A DNA stretch of 64,000 nucleotides from Clarkia xantiana subsp. parviflora (Eukaryota; Streptophyta; Magnoliopsida; Myrtales; Onagraceae): the NCBI GenBank assembly GCA_036873135.1, contig JAPTYO010000010.1:4068634-4132633 (forward strand), written 5' to 3'. Under the pieces are notes generated by a model that saw nothing but the letters and a program-made list of their open reading frames with translations, was not told where the DNA came from and searched no databases. Both the position numbers and the translations under genes were made by a program. Below are positions 62,310 through 64,000 of this stretch, in pieces. Position 1 is the stretch's first letter; each line of letters begins with the position of its first letter.

Positions 62310-62529
62310 CTTACCCGGAATTCCGGGTAAGCCTAGGCTTACCCGGAATTCCGGGTAAGCTTAGGCTTACCCGGAATTCCGGGTAAGCTTAGCTTACCCG
62401 GAATTCCGGGTAAGCTGGGGCTTACCCGGAATTTCCGGGTAAGCTTAACTTACCCGGAATTTTCCGGGTAAGCCTAGCTTACCCGGAAATTCCGGGTAAG
62501 CTAGACTTATCCGGAAATTTCCGGGTAAG
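62310..62529. repeat. Tandem 22-bp palindromes in the 5' LTR (8 units)
   Basis: As in the other LTR but with one more unit, whose linker reads 'cctagg' where others read 'cttagg' or similar. Total 220 bp against 192 bp. Confidence 0.95.
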
Positions 62530-64000
62530 CCCCCCGGGGATGCCGGGCAAGCTCGAACTTGCCCGGTTTTCCCCGGTTAGCTTGAATTTGGGCTTTTGCG
62601 GTGAGTCCCGTACGTGCATGAGGTCCGAATAATTAAAACCGAGCCCGGATCACGCGTATGTCCATCACTTGCCCCCGAGTTAAACAATGGCTTGACCTTT
62701 GTTTAACTCTATTATAAGATAGGGCGTATGCGTGATTCGGGCCGTCCGCTCACCTTGAGTTTTAATCTACCACGGGTGGACGCGCGTGGCTCCGACGAAT
62801 TCCTTGCCTTAGTTTTTGAGATGGTCATGCTTGGTAACATGTTGTGTAGTCCCTTCTCCTCCTTGATAGTTTATAAAACTATCAACTTTTGAATTGGTTG
62901 TGGTGAGAGTTTTGGAGGAGCTAAGGTAGGGATTTTGGGAATTCACTTTTAAGTGCAAGAGGGACCACATTCCGGCCAGCCACCACCAAGGGAATCACCG
63001 GCGACGCCAGGGCGGAGCAGCGGCGGCGAGGCGGCGGCGACAGCGGCGGGGACGGCTTGGAGCGGCGGCGGCGGCTGCAGTTTTGGCGGTCCGATTTTGA
63101 GCCCGATTCGAACCGATTTCGAGTCCTTTTTGTTGAGCATCGATTGGTAACGTCCTCCACTCACTTTTCTTGAGGTTAAATAGACCTATAGGGCTGCACA
63201 TTTGAATTTCAATAAGGTGCCTTGTAGGTGTTTGATAAAATGCATGAGTGAAGTTTTTGCTTGATTTTCAAAATTTGCTTTTGGCTAAGCTCTAGGTGTA
63301 AATAGATAGAGTTAGGGATAGCGAACTCCCTTTGTGAAGTGGTCCCTAGGTTCCGATCAACCGAGGGGAAATCGCGGGGGTTCGAGATCGGAGTTTTTCG
63401 AGCGGAAAGCTTGACCCCTTGTTTTTTTTTTGATATGGATAACTTGAAATGATGTTTCCTATTGTGATAAAGCCCCCTTGATTGTTTGTGAGTGGGTTGC
63501 CATGCCCCCGAAGCTTAGATGAATGCTTGGTAGTTTGCCTTCGTTAGTGGCTTGGTTGACCCGAGTGTTTTTCGGGTTGTTCGGAGAGGGGTAAGTCCCT
63601 TCGTGGTGTGTAACGGGCTCGCTTGAGTGCATTTTAACTGGTTGTATGTGCCCCCGGAGCCTTGAGCCATTCTAAGGATGAAATTTGATCAAAAGGTGGT
63701 CGGATGGCATTTTGGTAATTATAACCAACTTTGTATGCCTTTGATTTCGTTATCTCTTGAATTTGTTGCTATGTAGAGGGCTTGAATACCTGTGACACAT
63801 TGCACAAACATATGAAAATTCGGTTAGTAGGTGGCCTAGGCCTTTGATGAGCGTAAGGATTTTTGATTCCCGAGCGGGAGGGTCCCTAGCTGTTTGCATG
63901 CGGACAGTCGGTCCGTTGGGTTTTATGTCCTTATAAAGGATTTTGATGAGTGTGGTTGACGTGTTGCTTTAGTTATTGATTGAGTTGGTGTATGGTTTTT

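Larger units (their letters stand above)
51941..64000 (-). mobile_element. Young Ty3/gypsy LTR retrotransposon, Tat lineage, lacking gag
   Basis: A full element read right to left: 5' LTR (from beyond 64000 to 61702), primer binding site, a single pol frame (61642-57740), tandem repeats, an extra opposite-strand gene, polypurine tract, 3' LTR (about 54366-51941). The pol contains two RNase H domains and the extra ORF is antisense downstream of pol; both are known hallmarks of the plant Tat lineage (Ogre, Retand, Grande group). The LTRs look nearly identical, so insertion is recent. No gag domain or CCHC zinc knuckle is found anywhere inside. Predicted full length is about 12.2 kb, of which the last ~150 bp lie outside the window. 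Confidence 0.9.
61702..64000 (-). repeat. 5' LTR of the gypsy element (cut by window end)
   Basis: Same sequence as 51941-54210, with one extra G in a G run (near 61900-61909) and one extra 28-bp palindrome unit. It should continue about 155 bp past the window. It holds the sense TATA box (62064-62071) and the antisense one (62872-62877). Confidence 0.92.

Overview
The window is nuclear DNA of a flowering plant, most likely a eudicot. It carries intron-rich genes closely resembling Arabidopsis families (copper amine oxidase zeta type, LOB-domain factor, AP-1 mu adaptin, TAR2-type tryptophan aminotransferase) in an AT-rich background full of plant transposons: Helitrons, hAT MITEs, foldback elements, SINE-like repeats, Ty1/copia debris and a large Ty3/gypsy Tat-type element. 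The species cannot be named from the sequence. I saw no rRNA, tRNA or CRISPR array.

Layout. 1-6.3 kb: three related Helitron-type elements, two of them head to tail, and a GC-rich inverted minisatellite inside a decayed TIR element. 6.8-31 kb is the gene island: a peroxisomal copper amine oxidase (7102-10858, +), a small secreted-peptide-like gene (12459-12895, +), a class I LBD gene with a long intron in its 5' UTR (17838-18347, -), an AP-1 mu subunit (24148-27752, +) and, converging on it, a TAR2-like gene (28184-30469, -). Between them lie MITE-like repeats, a copia remnant and a short plastid ndhH fragment. 31-51.9 kb has no intact gene: it is a mosaic of AT-rich spacer, SINE-like repeats, two hAT-type MITEs with exact 8-bp target duplications (one nested in a 2.3-kb foldback element), an old LTR piece and a lone RNase H fragment. 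From 51,941 to the window end is one young Ty3/gypsy element on the minus strand.

The gypsy element is the most unusual object. Its two long LTRs (over 2.2 kb) look nearly identical. Its pol frame is a single intact 1300-codon ORF (protease, RT, degenerate native RNase H, second aRNH-type RNase H, integrase), but there is no gag: the frame starts about 45 bp after the primer binding site. Downstream of pol lie four 131-bp tandem repeats and then an extra gene on the opposite strand. That gene appears to be transcribed from a promoter and spliced first exon inside the LTR, and carries its own short introns. The LTR thus has two divergent TATA boxes separated by a tandem array of 22-bp palindromes.

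The host genes are not a pathway cluster. TAR2 (auxin synthesis), LBD (often auxin-linked development), copper amine oxidase (polyamine oxidation) and AP-1 (trans-Golgi sorting) are ordinary neighbours in a plant genome. Splice sites were placed by eye, using reading-frame continuity and family resemblance.
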